The notes: a model not told the origin generated them from the sequence alone. Shown: positions 36,081 to 45,209, counted from the stretch's first letter. The stretch is DNA of 64,000 nt from Flavobacterium sp. UBA5153 (GCA_002413745.1 DHXP01000057.1:26439-90438); one strand, 5' to 3'. A program made the numbers and translations.

Positions 36081-37205
36081 ATGAAAAAAAGCATCCTATT
36101 CGCACTCCTTGTAATTGCCTCATTTTATTCTTGTAAAGAAGAAAAAAACAATCTTCCTGATGGCTTATATGCCAAAATAGAAACCAATAAAGGAATCGTA
36201 ATCGTACAATTGGATTATGAAAAAGCTCCTATCACCGTGGCCAACTTTGTGACATTGGCCGAAGGAAAAAATGAGTTTGTTACCAATAAAAACCTTAAGG
36301 ACAAACCTTTTTATGATGGTTTGAAATTTCACAGGGTGATAAAAGATTTTATGATCCAAACTGGTGATCCACTAGGGACGGGTTCCGGAGATACCGGTTA
36401 TAAATTCAAGGACGAAATTTCTGATCTGAAATTCGATAAAGGCGGTGTTTTGGCAATGGCCAATAATGGTCCGGCAACCAATAGCAGCCAGTTTTTCATA
36501 ACCCATCTCGAAACGCCTTGGCTAGAAGGAAAACATACTATTTTTGGCCACGTGGTAGAAAAAGGAATGGACGTGGTAAACCTAATCGAACAAAATGATT
36601 TCATCAATAAAGTAACCATAATTAGAAATGGTGAAGAGGCAAAAAAGTTTGATGCCGTAAAAACATTTCATGATTATTTTGCCATAGAATCAGAAAATCA
36701 AAAGAAAAAATTGGCCATTGATGCCGAAAACCAAAAAGCGGACGACTCAAAATACAAAGCCGTCCATGAACAAAAAGCGGCTTATTTTGCAGATTTAAAA
36801 GCCAAGGCAATAAAATCCAAAACTGGGCTTCAATATGTAATAACCAAAAAAAGTGGCGGTAAAAAACCGGTAAATGGCGCAACCATTTACATTCATTATG
36901 CCGGTTTTCTAGAAAATGGCTCCTTATTTGACTCGAGTATTGAAGACGTGTCAAAAACTTTTGGGAAATTTGATCCAAACAGAGCTTCACAACATGGATA
37001 CCAGCCCATTCCGTTTCAAGCGGGACGAAAAGACGGCATGATTCCCGGTTTTATCGAAGGAATCGAAAAATTATCCTTTGGAGACAAAGCCGTACTGTTT
37101 ATACCATCCAATTTAGCTTATGGAGAAGCAGGTGCCGGTGGAGTAATTCCGCCAAATACCAATATTATTTTTGAAGTTGAATTATTGGAAGCCATGCCTC
37201 AATAA
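36081..37205 (+). CDS. Cyclophilin-FKBP fusion prolyl isomerase, lipoprotein
   Basis: 374-residue dual-domain prolyl isomerase. A lipoprotein signal (LLVIASFYSC, Cys18) leads into a cyclophilin domain (about 30-190) with KFHRVIKDFMIQTGDPLGTG, NSSQFFIT and WLEGKHTIFGHV. A Lys/Ala-rich helical linker (about 205-255) follows, then an FKBP domain (about 260-374) with IYIHYAGFLENGSLFD and the ending NIIFEVELLEA. The fusion corresponds to the dual-family immunophilin type with cyclophilin first. It probably folds exported proteins alongside GldI. It follows gldI by 29 bases and is a paralogue of the next gene. Confidence 0.94.
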   Translation: MKKSILFALLVIASFYSCKEEKNNLPDGLYAKIETNKGIVIVQLDYEKAPITVANFVTLAEGKNEFVTNKNLKDKPFYDGLKFHRVIKDFMIQTGDPLGTGSGDTGYKFKDEISDLKFDKGGVLAMANNGPATNSSQFFITHLETPWLEGKHTIFGHVVEKGMDVVNLIEQNDFINKVTIIRNGEEAKKFDAVKTFHDYFAIESENQKKKLAIDAENQKADDSKYKAVHEQKAAYFADLKAKAIKSKTGLQYVITKKSGGKKPVNGATIYIHYAGFLENGSLFDSSIEDVSKTFGKFDPNRASQHGYQPIPFQAGRKDGMIPGFIEGIEKLSFGDKAVLFIPSNLAYGEAGAGGVIPPNTNIIFEVELLEAMPQ

Positions 37206-37249
37206 TTTAATAATGACACAAAAACAAATTAGACCTTAAATTATACCAA

Positions 37250-38449
37250 ATGAAATCTAAAATCCTGTTATTATTATTTTTGGGCGTGTTGAATATACAA
37301 GCTCAAAATATCAAAAAACCAACTGCGACGGTTAAGGCAACTCCCAAAGCCCCCGCGGTTATCGAAGGAATTTTTGCTACCATTGCCACTAACAAAGGTG
37401 ACATCATCGTTCAATTAGAATATCAAAAAACACCGATTGCCGTAGCCAATTTTATAACATTGGCAGAAGGTAAAAATGCTTTTGTAACCAATGAAAAACT
37501 AAAGGGAAAACCCTTTTATGACGACTTGAAATTTCACAGGGTCATCAAGGATTTCATGATTCAAGGCGGCGATCCTTCCGGAAACGGTTCTGGTGATCCA
37601 GGCTACGCTTTCAAAGATGAATTTACCGATTTGAAATTTGATAAAGGCGGTATTTTGGCCATGGCCAATTCAGGTCCGACAACCAATGGAAGCCAGTTCT
37701 TTATCACGCACAAAGATACGCCTTGGTTGAATGGAAAACACACCATTTTTGGTCACGTTATCCAAGGAATGGATATCGTAAACTTGATTGTCCAGGGCGA
37801 TGTCATCACAAAAATTACCATCGACCAAAAAGGAGTTTTAGCAAAAAAGTTTGATGCACCAAAAGTATTCTCGGACTATTATGCAAACAAGTCCGAAGAC
37901 GCTAAAAAACAAGCCTTGATTGAAGCTGAAAACCATAAAAAACAGGCAGAAATTATCGCCGAAGCAAAAAGAGTTTATCTAGAGAAATACGGTAGCGTTA
38001 TCGCAGCAAAAGTAGCTTACTTTGCGACTGCGAAAGCTGCTGCTACCACGACAACTTCTGGTTTAGCGTATCAAATAACACAAAAAGGAAGCGGCGTAAA
38101 ACCTGCCGATGGCACAACCTTTTATTTTAATTACTCCGGTTATTTTGAAGACGGAACCTTATTTGACAGCAATTATGAAGACGTAAGTAAAACTTATGGA
38201 AAATTCGATGCCAATAGAGCGGCCCAAAACGGATACCGAGCTTTTCCTTTACAAGCTGGAAAAAAAGACGGCATGATTCCTGGATTTCTGGAAGCATTGA
38301 GCCTGATATCATTTGGAGACAAAGCCATAATTTTCATCCCTTCTAATCTTGCTTACGGTGAAAGAGGCGCTGGTGGCGTGATTCCTCCTAATGCCAATCT
38401 TATTTTTGAAATAGAAATGATTGAAAATAAGCCAGAGATTAAACAGTAA
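37250..38449 (+). CDS. Cyclophilin-FKBP fusion prolyl isomerase, secreted
   Basis: 399-residue paralogue of the preceding gene. It has an ordinary signal peptide (LLLLFLGVLNIQAQ) with no lipobox, so it should be periplasmic and soluble rather than anchored. The cyclophilin domain (about 40-205) has KFHRVIKDFMIQGGDPSGNG and NGSQFFITHKDTPW. The helical Ala/Lys-rich linker (about 210-265) and FKBP domain (about 270-395), FYFNYSGYFEDGTLFD to NLIFEIEMIE, follow. It is the last gene of the nrnA-gldI cluster, closed by the terminator at 38496-38532. Confidence 0.94.
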   Translation: MKSKILLLLFLGVLNIQAQNIKKPTATVKATPKAPAVIEGIFATIATNKGDIIVQLEYQKTPIAVANFITLAEGKNAFVTNEKLKGKPFYDDLKFHRVIKDFMIQGGDPSGNGSGDPGYAFKDEFTDLKFDKGGILAMANSGPTTNGSQFFITHKDTPWLNGKHTIFGHVIQGMDIVNLIVQGDVITKITIDQKGVLAKKFDAPKVFSDYYANKSEDAKKQALIEAENHKKQAEIIAEAKRVYLEKYGSVIAAKVAYFATAKAAATTTTSGLAYQITQKGSGVKPADGTTFYFNYSGYFEDGTLFDSNYEDVSKTYGKFDANRAAQNGYRAFPLQAGKKDGMIPGFLEALSLISFGDKAIIFIPSNLAYGERGAGGVIPPNANLIFEIEMIENKPEIKQ

Positions 38450-38495
38450 ATTTTCAGAAAAACACTTTTTATAAAGTGTGCTTCTTCCAATAAAC

Positions 38496-38532
38496 AAACC
38501 CAACAGGATTCATAAACTTGTTGGGTTTTTTG
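38496..38532 (+). terminator. Intrinsic terminator of the nrnA-gldI cluster
   Basis: AAACCCAACA pairs with TGTTGGGTTT, followed by a T run. A smaller hairpin (CACTTTTTATAAAGTG) precedes it at about 38463. Confidence 0.85.
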
Positions 38533-38539
38533 TTTCAAA

Positions 38540-38870
38540 TTATTATTGTCAAAAATAAATTTCGTTGAGTCCCTACAGGACAATATCGTGTTTTATGAAT
38601 ACGTAATTACCAACATTTAACCTCTACGGGCTTGCTCCGTTAGGGGCTAAATATTGGTAGAAAAAGAATTAAGCCTCACCCTTTATAAGTAATCGGAATG
38701 TTTTGCTGTCGTATAATAGAATTCATTAATTCATTGTATAAATACAAGTTGTAGCCAACTTCGAAAAAATAAAGTACGACATTATATGATGCTTATTACT
38801 TAAATGTCCCGTAGGGACTATATTTATTGGGATGTAATACTATTTAACTTTTTTTTATCGGACAACAATG
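38540..38870. repeat. Degenerate MITE-like element
   Basis: Fills most of the gene-free gap 38450-39046. The right end ATCGGACAACAAT (38857-38869) equals the end of the element at 54845-55082. The left end (about 38542, ATTGTCAAAAATAAA) is weaker. Inside are nested short palindromes (GTCCCTACAGGAC at about 38569, TCCCGTAGGGAC at about 38805) and a CCAACATTTA/TAAATATTGG pair. Confidence 0.55.
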
Positions 38871-38999
38871 ATTTCAAATTACGAAGATTCCCAATTCAAA
38901 TTTTTAAAATTCCCCCATTTAAATTGATCAAACTAAAAGATTAATTTTTCGTTTTACCAAAAGTCGCAATAAAAGCATTTCTATCTTTTTATTTATTCT

Positions 39000-39007
39000 T
39001 ATATTTG
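39000..39007 (+). promoter_or_regulatory. -7 box TATATTTG of the first P-type ATPase
   Basis: Fits TAnnTTTG 39 bases before the preferred ATG (39047). It overlaps the alternative TTG start at 39005. Confidence 0.5.
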
Positions 39008-39046
39008 GGAATATGTTTGCTTACAATCCATTTAGATATACCCTTT

Positions 39047-41566
39047 ATGCAAACTTCACCAACAGATAACTTTTGGCAATTTGACATCAACTACTGGTTT
39101 CAAAAACTGAATAGCACGGATAAAGGGTTATCTCAAATAGCTGCCAATAAAATTCTCAGCCAATCCGGGCATTTTAAAAAGCCCAAGTCTGTTTTCAGAA
39201 AAGACATCGCTCTTTTTTTAGGCCAATTCAAAAGTCCGTTGATGCTACTTCTTATTGGGGCTGTCATTTTATCGGCTTTTCTGGGGGATACCTCCGATGT
39301 ATTCATTATTCTGTTTATTGTTTTATCCACAGGTTTGCTCAGTTTTTTTCAAGAAAGAAATGCAAGCCGGTTTGTAGAAAAATTACAATCTATGATTGCC
39401 TTAAAAAGCGAAGTATTGAGAGACAATCGGGAACAGGAAATCTTTTCTTCTCAAATAGTGGCTGGTGATGTGCTTTTGTTGAAAGCGGGAGATATGTTAC
39501 CGGCAGACTGTCTGATTATGGAATCTAACGAACTGCATGCCAACGAAGCCAGTCTAACCGGTGAATCCTACCCCACGACGAAAGAAGCGGGCGTTCTTGA
39601 CACGAATACCGAACTGGCCAAAAGAACCAATTGCCTTTGGGAAGGAACGAATATAGTGAGCGGCACTGCAAAAGCTTTGGTCATCAATACCGGAAACAAC
39701 ACCATTTTCGGAAACATTACCCAAAGTGCTTCCACCACGGTGGAAACCACTTTTGAAAAAGGCATCAGGGATTTTGGTTTTTTCCTGATGAAAATCACCT
39801 TGGTACTTTCGCTCTTCATTTTGGTGGTCAATTTATTAAATCACAAAAACGTTATTGAATCTGCTTTATTTGCATTGGCTTTGGCCGTAGGAATGGCTCC
39901 GGAACTACTTCCCGCCATCACCACCATTGCGATGAGCGCGGGTGCCAAAAGGATGTTAGCCAAGAAAGTAATCGTCAAAAAACTGGCCTCGATTCAAAAC
40001 TTGGGGGAGATAAACTTATTATGCACCGACAAAACAGGCACCATTACCGAAGGTGCGATTAAAATTGCCGGAACGGTTGATGGCTTGGGCATCGAAAATG
40101 AATTCGTAAAAGAACTCGCCTATTGGAATGCCTATTTCGAAACCGGTTATGCCAACCCAATCGATGAAGCCTTAAAACAATTGACGCTTGATCCGAAAAT
40201 TAAAGCCACGAAATTTGGGGAAATTCCGTATGATTTTATACGCAAACGAATAAGCATTGCCATCGCTGCCGACACCGATAAATTGCTGATTAGCAAAGGC
40301 GCTTTTAGCAAAATCATCCCCATTTGTACCAAGGTAAGATTAAGCAACGGCAGCATCGAAAATATCGAATTGCACAGGGCCGAAATCGATGAAAAATTCA
40401 AACAATTCGGAATTGACGGATTGCGAGCAATTGGGGTTTGTTACAAGAACTTAAATACCGATTCCTTTTCGAAAGAAGATGAAAAAGCCATGATTTTTGC
40501 CGGTTTTATATTGCTCGAAGACCCCGTAAAAGAAGGTATTATCGAAACTATTGCCGAATTGCGAAAACTGCAGGTAAACTTAAAAATAATATCAGGTGAC
40601 AACAAATATGTAGCCAAATCCATCGCGTTAAAAATTGGCATCAAAAATCCGGTGGTCATGACGGGACAAGAACTTTTCAGTGTGAGCTCGGAGGCATTGA
40701 AACATTTGGTGCGAAAAACACACATTTTTGCCGAAGTGGAACCGCAACAAAAAGAAAATATCATAAGGGCATTACGAAAAACGTACACGGTTGCCTATAT
40801 GGGTGACGGCATTAACGATGTTTCGGCCATAAGTGCCGCCGATGTTGGAATTTCAGTAGAAAATGCCGTTGACGTTGCCAGAGAAACTGCCGACTTTGTT
40901 TTGATGGAAAAGGATTTAATGGTCATAATAGATGGCATTAAGGAAGGACGAAAAACTTTTGCCAACACGCTCAAATATATTTACATCAGCACGGGTTCTA
41001 CCTTTGGCAATATGTTTAGCGTGGCAATAGCTTCCTTGTTGCTGCCGTTTCTTCCGATGCTTCCAAAACAAATTTTGCTGACCAATTTCATTACCGATTT
41101 TCCTTATCTCACCATAGCTTCCGACAATGTTGACCAAGAACAATTGAACAAACCGGGGAAATGGAATTTGAAACTCATCAGAAACTATATGGTTGTTTTC
41201 GGGATACACAGTTCACTTTTTGACGTGATTACTTTCCTTACCCTTTTGTATGTATTAAAAGTAAAAGAATCCGCTTTTCAAACGGCTTGGTTTGTCGAGT
41301 CTATACTCACTGAATTGTTTATTCTCTTCATCATTCGAACCCATAAAAACTTCTTTAAAAGCAAGCCCAACAAATATCTTTTTGTTTTAAGCATATTTGG
41401 ATTAGTGCTAACACTTTCACTTCCTTATATGCCTTTTGCGGGCGAGGTGGGATTGTCTCCGTTGCCGTTCCTTAATTTAGGTATTATGCTGGCAATAGTG
41501 GCGGCCTATATTATTACTGCTGACTTATTAAAAGTTTGGTTTTTTAAAAACTACAGAGGTACATAA
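39047..41566 (+). CDS. P-type ATPase, Mg2+-transport (P3B-like)
   Basis: 839-residue cation-pumping ATPase of the inner membrane. It has the cation-ATPase N-domain, actuator motif SLTGESYP, the phosphorylation site CTDKTGTITEG, the hinge GDGINDVSAISAADVGIS and about ten membrane helices. The helix sequence GMAPELLPAITTIAMS and the C-terminal ITDFPYLTIASDNVDQEQL resemble MgtA-type Mg2+ importers. The ion is inferred. The 3' end (41071-41220 and 41541-41559) is repeated at 44925-45074 and 45191-45209, after the second ATPase. The ATG at 39047 is preferred because a promoter box overlaps the earlier TTG. Confidence 0.9.
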   Translation: MQTSPTDNFWQFDINYWFQKLNSTDKGLSQIAANKILSQSGHFKKPKSVFRKDIALFLGQFKSPLMLLLIGAVILSAFLGDTSDVFIILFIVLSTGLLSFFQERNASRFVEKLQSMIALKSEVLRDNREQEIFSSQIVAGDVLLLKAGDMLPADCLIMESNELHANEASLTGESYPTTKEAGVLDTNTELAKRTNCLWEGTNIVSGTAKALVINTGNNTIFGNITQSASTTVETTFEKGIRDFGFFLMKITLVLSLFILVVNLLNHKNVIESALFALALAVGMAPELLPAITTIAMSAGAKRMLAKKVIVKKLASIQNLGEINLLCTDKTGTITEGAIKIAGTVDGLGIENEFVKELAYWNAYFETGYANPIDEALKQLTLDPKIKATKFGEIPYDFIRKRISIAIAADTDKLLISKGAFSKIIPICTKVRLSNGSIENIELHRAEIDEKFKQFGIDGLRAIGVCYKNLNTDSFSKEDEKAMIFAGFILLEDPVKEGIIETIAELRKLQVNLKIISGDNKYVAKSIALKIGIKNPVVMTGQELFSVSSEALKHLVRKTHIFAEVEPQQKENIIRALRKTYTVAYMGDGINDVSAISAADVGISVENAVDVARETADFVLMEKDLMVIIDGIKEGRKTFANTLKYIYISTGSTFGNMFSVAIASLLLPFLPMLPKQILLTNFITDFPYLTIASDNVDQEQLNKPGKWNLKLIRNYMVVFGIHSSLFDVITFLTLLYVLKVKESAFQTAWFVESILTELFILFIIRTHKNFFKSKPNKYLFVLSIFGLVLTLSLPYMPFAGEVGLSPLPFLNLGIMLAIVAAYIITADLLKVWFFKNYRGT

Positions 41567-41806
41567 TTTATTCAACAATTCAACACCAAACCAAATGTTT
41601 ACTTTAAAGGACAATATGGCGGACAATACAGCAGTAGAAGTGCGCAACAGGTTTTTAAAAATGCCCTGCAAAAAGCATAAAACCGTTAGCATAACATAAT
41701 AGTTTTCGACATAGTTATGCGACTCATGGAAAGCTGTACTGATTTGCATTATATTCAAGAATTATCGGAGCATAATAGCATTAAAACAACCGAAATATAG
41801 ACCCCT
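41567..41806 (+). pseudogene. Decayed tyrosine recombinase (XerD/integrase-like) remnant
   Basis: After the ATPase stop, one frame reads KPNVYFKGQYGGQYSSRSA then QQVFKNALQKA and a stop. Frame-shifted pieces further on read SYATH (about 41718), TDLHYIQEL (about 41738) and HNSIKTTEI followed by a stop where YTH is expected. These are, in order, the conserved C-terminal blocks of Bacteroidota site-specific tyrosine recombinases, with the HTLRHSYATH box damaged and the catalytic Tyr codon changed to TAG. The upstream half of the gene is missing. It is non-functional, a trace of a mobile element beside mgtA. Confidence 0.75.
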
Positions 41807-41901
41807 ATAAGCACGAAAAGTTTGCAGTAAATAAAAAGTCCGGTTGATAATTTATAGTATATTTTTTTCATATTTTTGCAAAAAAAATAAAATCGCCATT
41901 T

Positions 41902-42024
41902 ATGGAACATATCCACCCAAATAAGGTTGGATATACACTAGTCATGCAAAACCGCTTTGGCGACTATGTGAACTCAAATAAACGAACAAGAAACAACCTG
42001 ACTTGCAAATTTTCCATCCATTGA
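41902..42024 (+). CDS. Possible 40-residue protein
   Basis: ATG frame beginning MEHIHPNKVGYTLVMQNR, with no known similarity. A TATTTTTG box (41871-41878) lies 23 bases upstream. It sits between the recombinase remnant and the mgtA-like gene. It could be chance, or a leader peptide for the Mg2+ ATPase gene; there is no direct evidence for either. Confidence 0.25.
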   Translation: MEHIHPNKVGYTLVMQNRFGDYVNSNKRTRNNLTCKFSIH

Positions 42025-42029
42025 ATTAA

Positions 42030-42037
42030 TAAATTTG
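42030..42037 (+). promoter_or_regulatory. -7 box TAAATTTG of the mgtA-like gene
   Basis: Fits TAnnTTTG 36 bases before the ATG at 42074. A TTG lies at 42003-42005 at a rather long spacing (24). Confidence 0.45.
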
Positions 42038-42073
42038 CAGACTTATTTTTTTAAATATTTAAAATATTTTGAA

Positions 42074-44785
42074 ATGCCAAAAGCAAAAATAAAGGAACAA
42101 CTAAAAAGCAAAATTAGTTTTTCAAACAACTCAAACTATGGCTTTGATGAAACTGCATTCGACATACTCCGCAAGGTATCCCATGAAGACAGTGATTCCT
42201 TTTTAGTCACATTAAACAGTGATATAAACGGACTTTCTGAACATAAGGTTCTGGAAAAGAGAAAACAATTTGGACTAAATGAAATAGAACACGAAAAAGC
42301 GGACGCATGGTATAAACAATTATTCCATTCTTTCCTCACTCCATTTAATTTAGTGCTTATCACCATTGCTATTGTATCTTTTGTAATAGACATCTTTCTT
42401 GTGGCACCAGGTGAGGGGGATTACAAAACAGTTATTGTAGTTATCACGATGGTGATGCTTAGTTCGCTCCTACGTTTTTGGCAGGAATACAGCAGTAATC
42501 AAGCGGCCGAAAAGTTAAAGAGCATGGTAAAAACCACGGCTGACGTGTTGAGAAAAGAATCCGGCAAAAAAGAAATTGACATAAAAAAAATTGTTCCCGG
42601 AGACATTATTCAGTTAAGTGCAGGCGACATGATTCCTGCCGACTGTCGAATTATTCAATCAAAAGATTTATTCGTGAGCCAATCAATGCTTACTGGAGAA
42701 GCACTGCCGGTTGAAAAACGAGAACATAAGATTGAGGATGCCGAGAAAAAATCTCCACTAGAATTAGAGAATCTTTGTTTTATGGGAACAAATATCGTGA
42801 GTGGCACGGCAACAGCTATAGCCGTTACCACGGGCAACAAAACTTATTTTGGTTCCATTGGAAAAGCACTTACCGGTAAAAGACCTCTCACAAGTTTTGA
42901 TAAAGGCGTTAGCAGCGTAAGCTGGTTACTAATTAGGTTTATGCTGATAATGGTTCCCCTTGTGTTTTTGATAAACGGTTTTATGAAAGGAAATTGGCTG
43001 GAAGCTTTGTTATTCGGTCTTTCAGTTGCAGTTGGCTTGACTCCCGAAATGCTCCCTATGATTGTTACCGCAAATCTTGCCAAAGGCGCGCTGAAAATGA
43101 GCAAGCGAAAAGTAATTGTAAAACGCCTCAACGCTATTCAGAACATTGGCGCAATGGATATTCTTTGCACCGATAAAACAGGAACCTTAACATTAGATAA
43201 AATCGTTCTTACACGCCATTTGAATGTTTTTGGAGACGATGATGATGAAGTAATGAAATGGGCCTACCTCAATAGTTATCATCAAACGGGTCTAAAAAAT
43301 TTGTTGGACGTAGCCGTGCTTGAACACACCGAATTGCACCATTATACTAAAGTGGATGAAGATTTTAAAAAGGTTGACGAAATTCCCTTCGACTTTCAAC
43401 GCAGAAGAATGAGTGTAATCCTCGAAGAGAAAAATGGAAAACATTTATTGATTTGCAAAGGGGCAGTGGAAGAAATGCTCGAGATATGTTCTCACGCGTT
43501 TGACCCCGGTAAAGACAAGCAATTACAAATTGAGAACGATACTATTGTTCCAATGAATGATGAAATGCGAAAGATTGTTTCCGACACCTCAAGGCATCTG
43601 AATGAAGATGGATTAAGAGTTTTATTAGTCGCCATAAAAGAATATGATGAACGACCACTGACCTATTCGATCAAAGATGAAAGCAATTTAGTGCTTACCG
43701 GTTTCATCGGGTTTCTTGACCCACCTAAACCTTCCGCCAAACATGCTATTGAAGGACTTCAGAAATTAGGGGTAAGCATTAAAGTATTAACTGGTGATAA
43801 CGAAATTATCACTAAAAAGATTTGCCGTGAAGTTGGAATTCCAATTAACAATGTGATTTTAGGAAATGAATTGGAAAAAATGAGCGATGAAGAAATTGTT
43901 GCCCAGATTGACGATATTTCTATCATGGCAAAACTAAGTCCAATGCAAAAATCACGAATTGTAAAACTATTACAGGCAAAAGGGCACACTGTCGGGTTTA
44001 TGGGGGATGGCATTAATGATGCAGCTGCCTTGCGCGATGCAGATGTTGGAATTTCAGTTGACACAGCCGTTGATATTGCAAAAGAAAGTGCCGACATTAT
44101 TTTACTTGAAAAAGATTTAATGGTGTTGAAAAAAGGAGTGGTTTACGGCCGCCGTACTTTTGGCAATATTATCAAATATATCAAAATGACCGCAAGCAGT
44201 AATTTCGGTAATATGTTCAGTGTTTTGGGAGCAAGTGCTTTGCTACCTTTTCTTCCGATGCTTCCTATTCAGATTCTGGTGCAAAATCTTTTGTATGATG
44301 TTTCGCAAATATCAATTCCGTGGGATACCATGGATGATGAATTTATCGAAAAACCACAGAAGTGGGATGCAAGAGGAACAAGACGTTTTATGATTTTTAT
44401 TGGTCCAATCAGTTCCCTTTTTGATTATGCAATTTTCGGCTTAATGTTCTTTTTCTTTAAAGCCAACTCGCCCGAACATCAAAGTTTATTTCAATCAGGC
44501 TGGTTCATTGAGGGGTTGTTATCGCAAACACTCATTGTTCACATGATACGCACACGAAAAGTTCCTTTCCTACAAAGTTGGGCAACAGCACCCGTTGTCG
44601 CTTTAACATCACTGGTAATGGCAATCGGAATATTCATTCCTTTCTCTCCGTTTGCAGCCGCTTTAAAATTACAACCATTGCCTTTAAGTTATTTTCCGTT
44701 TCTGATTTTAATTCTATTTAGCTATTGCGTTCTCACGCAGTTTATAAAGAATTGGTATATCAGGAAATTCAATCAATGGTTATGA
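42074..44785 (+). CDS. mgtA: Magnesium-translocating P-type ATPase
   Basis: 903-residue inner-membrane Mg2+ importer of the MgtA/MgtB class (E. coli MgtA is 898). Motifs: actuator MLTGEALPVEK, phosphorylation site CTDKTGTLTLDK, KGAVEEMLEIC in the nucleotide domain, TGDNEIITKKICREVG, and the hinge GDGINDAAALRDADVGISVD. The diagnostic LYDVSQISIPWDTMDDE and SVAVGLTPEMLPMIV helix fit the family. The ATG at 42074 is chosen; the TTG at 42035 overlaps the -7 box. The stop overlaps a small membrane-protein gene. The region is bracketed by copies of the first ATPase's 3' end. Confidence 0.95.
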   Translation: MPKAKIKEQLKSKISFSNNSNYGFDETAFDILRKVSHEDSDSFLVTLNSDINGLSEHKVLEKRKQFGLNEIEHEKADAWYKQLFHSFLTPFNLVLITIAIVSFVIDIFLVAPGEGDYKTVIVVITMVMLSSLLRFWQEYSSNQAAEKLKSMVKTTADVLRKESGKKEIDIKKIVPGDIIQLSAGDMIPADCRIIQSKDLFVSQSMLTGEALPVEKREHKIEDAEKKSPLELENLCFMGTNIVSGTATAIAVTTGNKTYFGSIGKALTGKRPLTSFDKGVSSVSWLLIRFMLIMVPLVFLINGFMKGNWLEALLFGLSVAVGLTPEMLPMIVTANLAKGALKMSKRKVIVKRLNAIQNIGAMDILCTDKTGTLTLDKIVLTRHLNVFGDDDDEVMKWAYLNSYHQTGLKNLLDVAVLEHTELHHYTKVDEDFKKVDEIPFDFQRRRMSVILEEKNGKHLLICKGAVEEMLEICSHAFDPGKDKQLQIENDTIVPMNDEMRKIVSDTSRHLNEDGLRVLLVAIKEYDERPLTYSIKDESNLVLTGFIGFLDPPKPSAKHAIEGLQKLGVSIKVLTGDNEIITKKICREVGIPINNVILGNELEKMSDEEIVAQIDDISIMAKLSPMQKSRIVKLLQAKGHTVGFMGDGINDAAALRDADVGISVDTAVDIAKESADIILLEKDLMVLKKGVVYGRRTFGNIIKYIKMTASSNFGNMFSVLGASALLPFLPMLPIQILVQNLLYDVSQISIPWDTMDDEFIEKPQKWDARGTRRFMIFIGPISSLFDYAIFGLMFFFFKANSPEHQSLFQSGWFIEGLLSQTLIVHMIRTRKVPFLQSWATAPVVALTSLVMAIGIFIPFSPFAAALKLQPLPLSYFPFLILILFSYCVLTQFIKNWYIRKFNQWL

Positions 44786-44913
44786 GAAAAAAAACAAAAC
44801 AGTGGTCGATTGCATTTATTCTGTTAATCGCGGTAATAATCCTGGCAGATATGTTAGTTGAAAAACACAACAAGAAACAACTTCTTAACAATACAGAAAA
44901 ATCAAAACATTAG
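44782..44913 (+). CDS. 43-residue single-pass membrane protein overlapping mgtA
   Basis: Starts at the ATG in TTATGAGA, overlapping the mgtA TGA by three bases (a start at 44776 would add two residues). The sequence is basic (MRKKTKQW), then one membrane helix (SIAFILLIAVIILADMLV), then a polar tail (EKHNKKQLLNNTEKSKH). Coupled translation with an Mg2+ ATPase recalls the small membrane peptides that regulate MgtA/MgtB in enterobacteria (MgtR, MgtS). There is no sequence match that I can claim; the role is inferred from position and size. Confidence 0.6.
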   Translation: MRKKTKQWSIAFILLIAVIILADMLVEKHNKKQLLNNTEKSKH

Positions 44914-44924
44914 CAGGCGAAGCC

Positions 44925-45209
44925 AATTTTGCTGACCGATTTCATTACCGATTTTCCCTATCTCACCATAGCTTCCGACAATGTTGACCAAGAACAATTA
45001 AATAAACCGGGGAAATGGAATTTGAAATTCATCAGAAACTACATGGTTGTTTTCGGGATACACAGTTCCCTTTTTTTTGATGATTTTTCCATATTAAAAA
45101 GTTTGATGAAACGAATTTCATCAAACTTTCTGGAATGCCAATGGCAATAATGCTTAACAGACTATTTGCCAACTATTTTTCAGTATTATTTTTTTAAAAA
45201 CTACAGAGG
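44925..45209 (+). pseudogene. Fragments of a second copy of the P-type ATPase 3' end
   Basis: 44925-45074 repeats 41071-41220 at about 95 percent by eye and reads LTDFITDFPYLTIASDNV, then DQEQLNKPGKWNLKF, before losing frame. 45191-45209 repeats 41541-41559 (TTTTTAAAAACTACAGAGG), the last codons of the first ATPase. About 300 bp in between are replaced by other DNA that includes a perfect hairpin. It has no start and is not functional. It shows that the DNA between the copies was inserted into, or arose by duplication of, the ATPase gene end. Confidence 0.85.
45098..45129. terminator. Perfect 14-bp hairpin in the ATPase fragment
   Basis: AAAGTTTGATGAAA, loop CGAA, TTTCATCAAACTTT. It is a possible terminator for the mgtA transcript, although the T run is short. 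Confidence 0.5.

Noticed and set aside
44929-45150. Independent gene reading LTDFITDFPYLTIASDNV
   Set aside because: It is a fragment of the P-type ATPase 3' end without its own start or complete domain.
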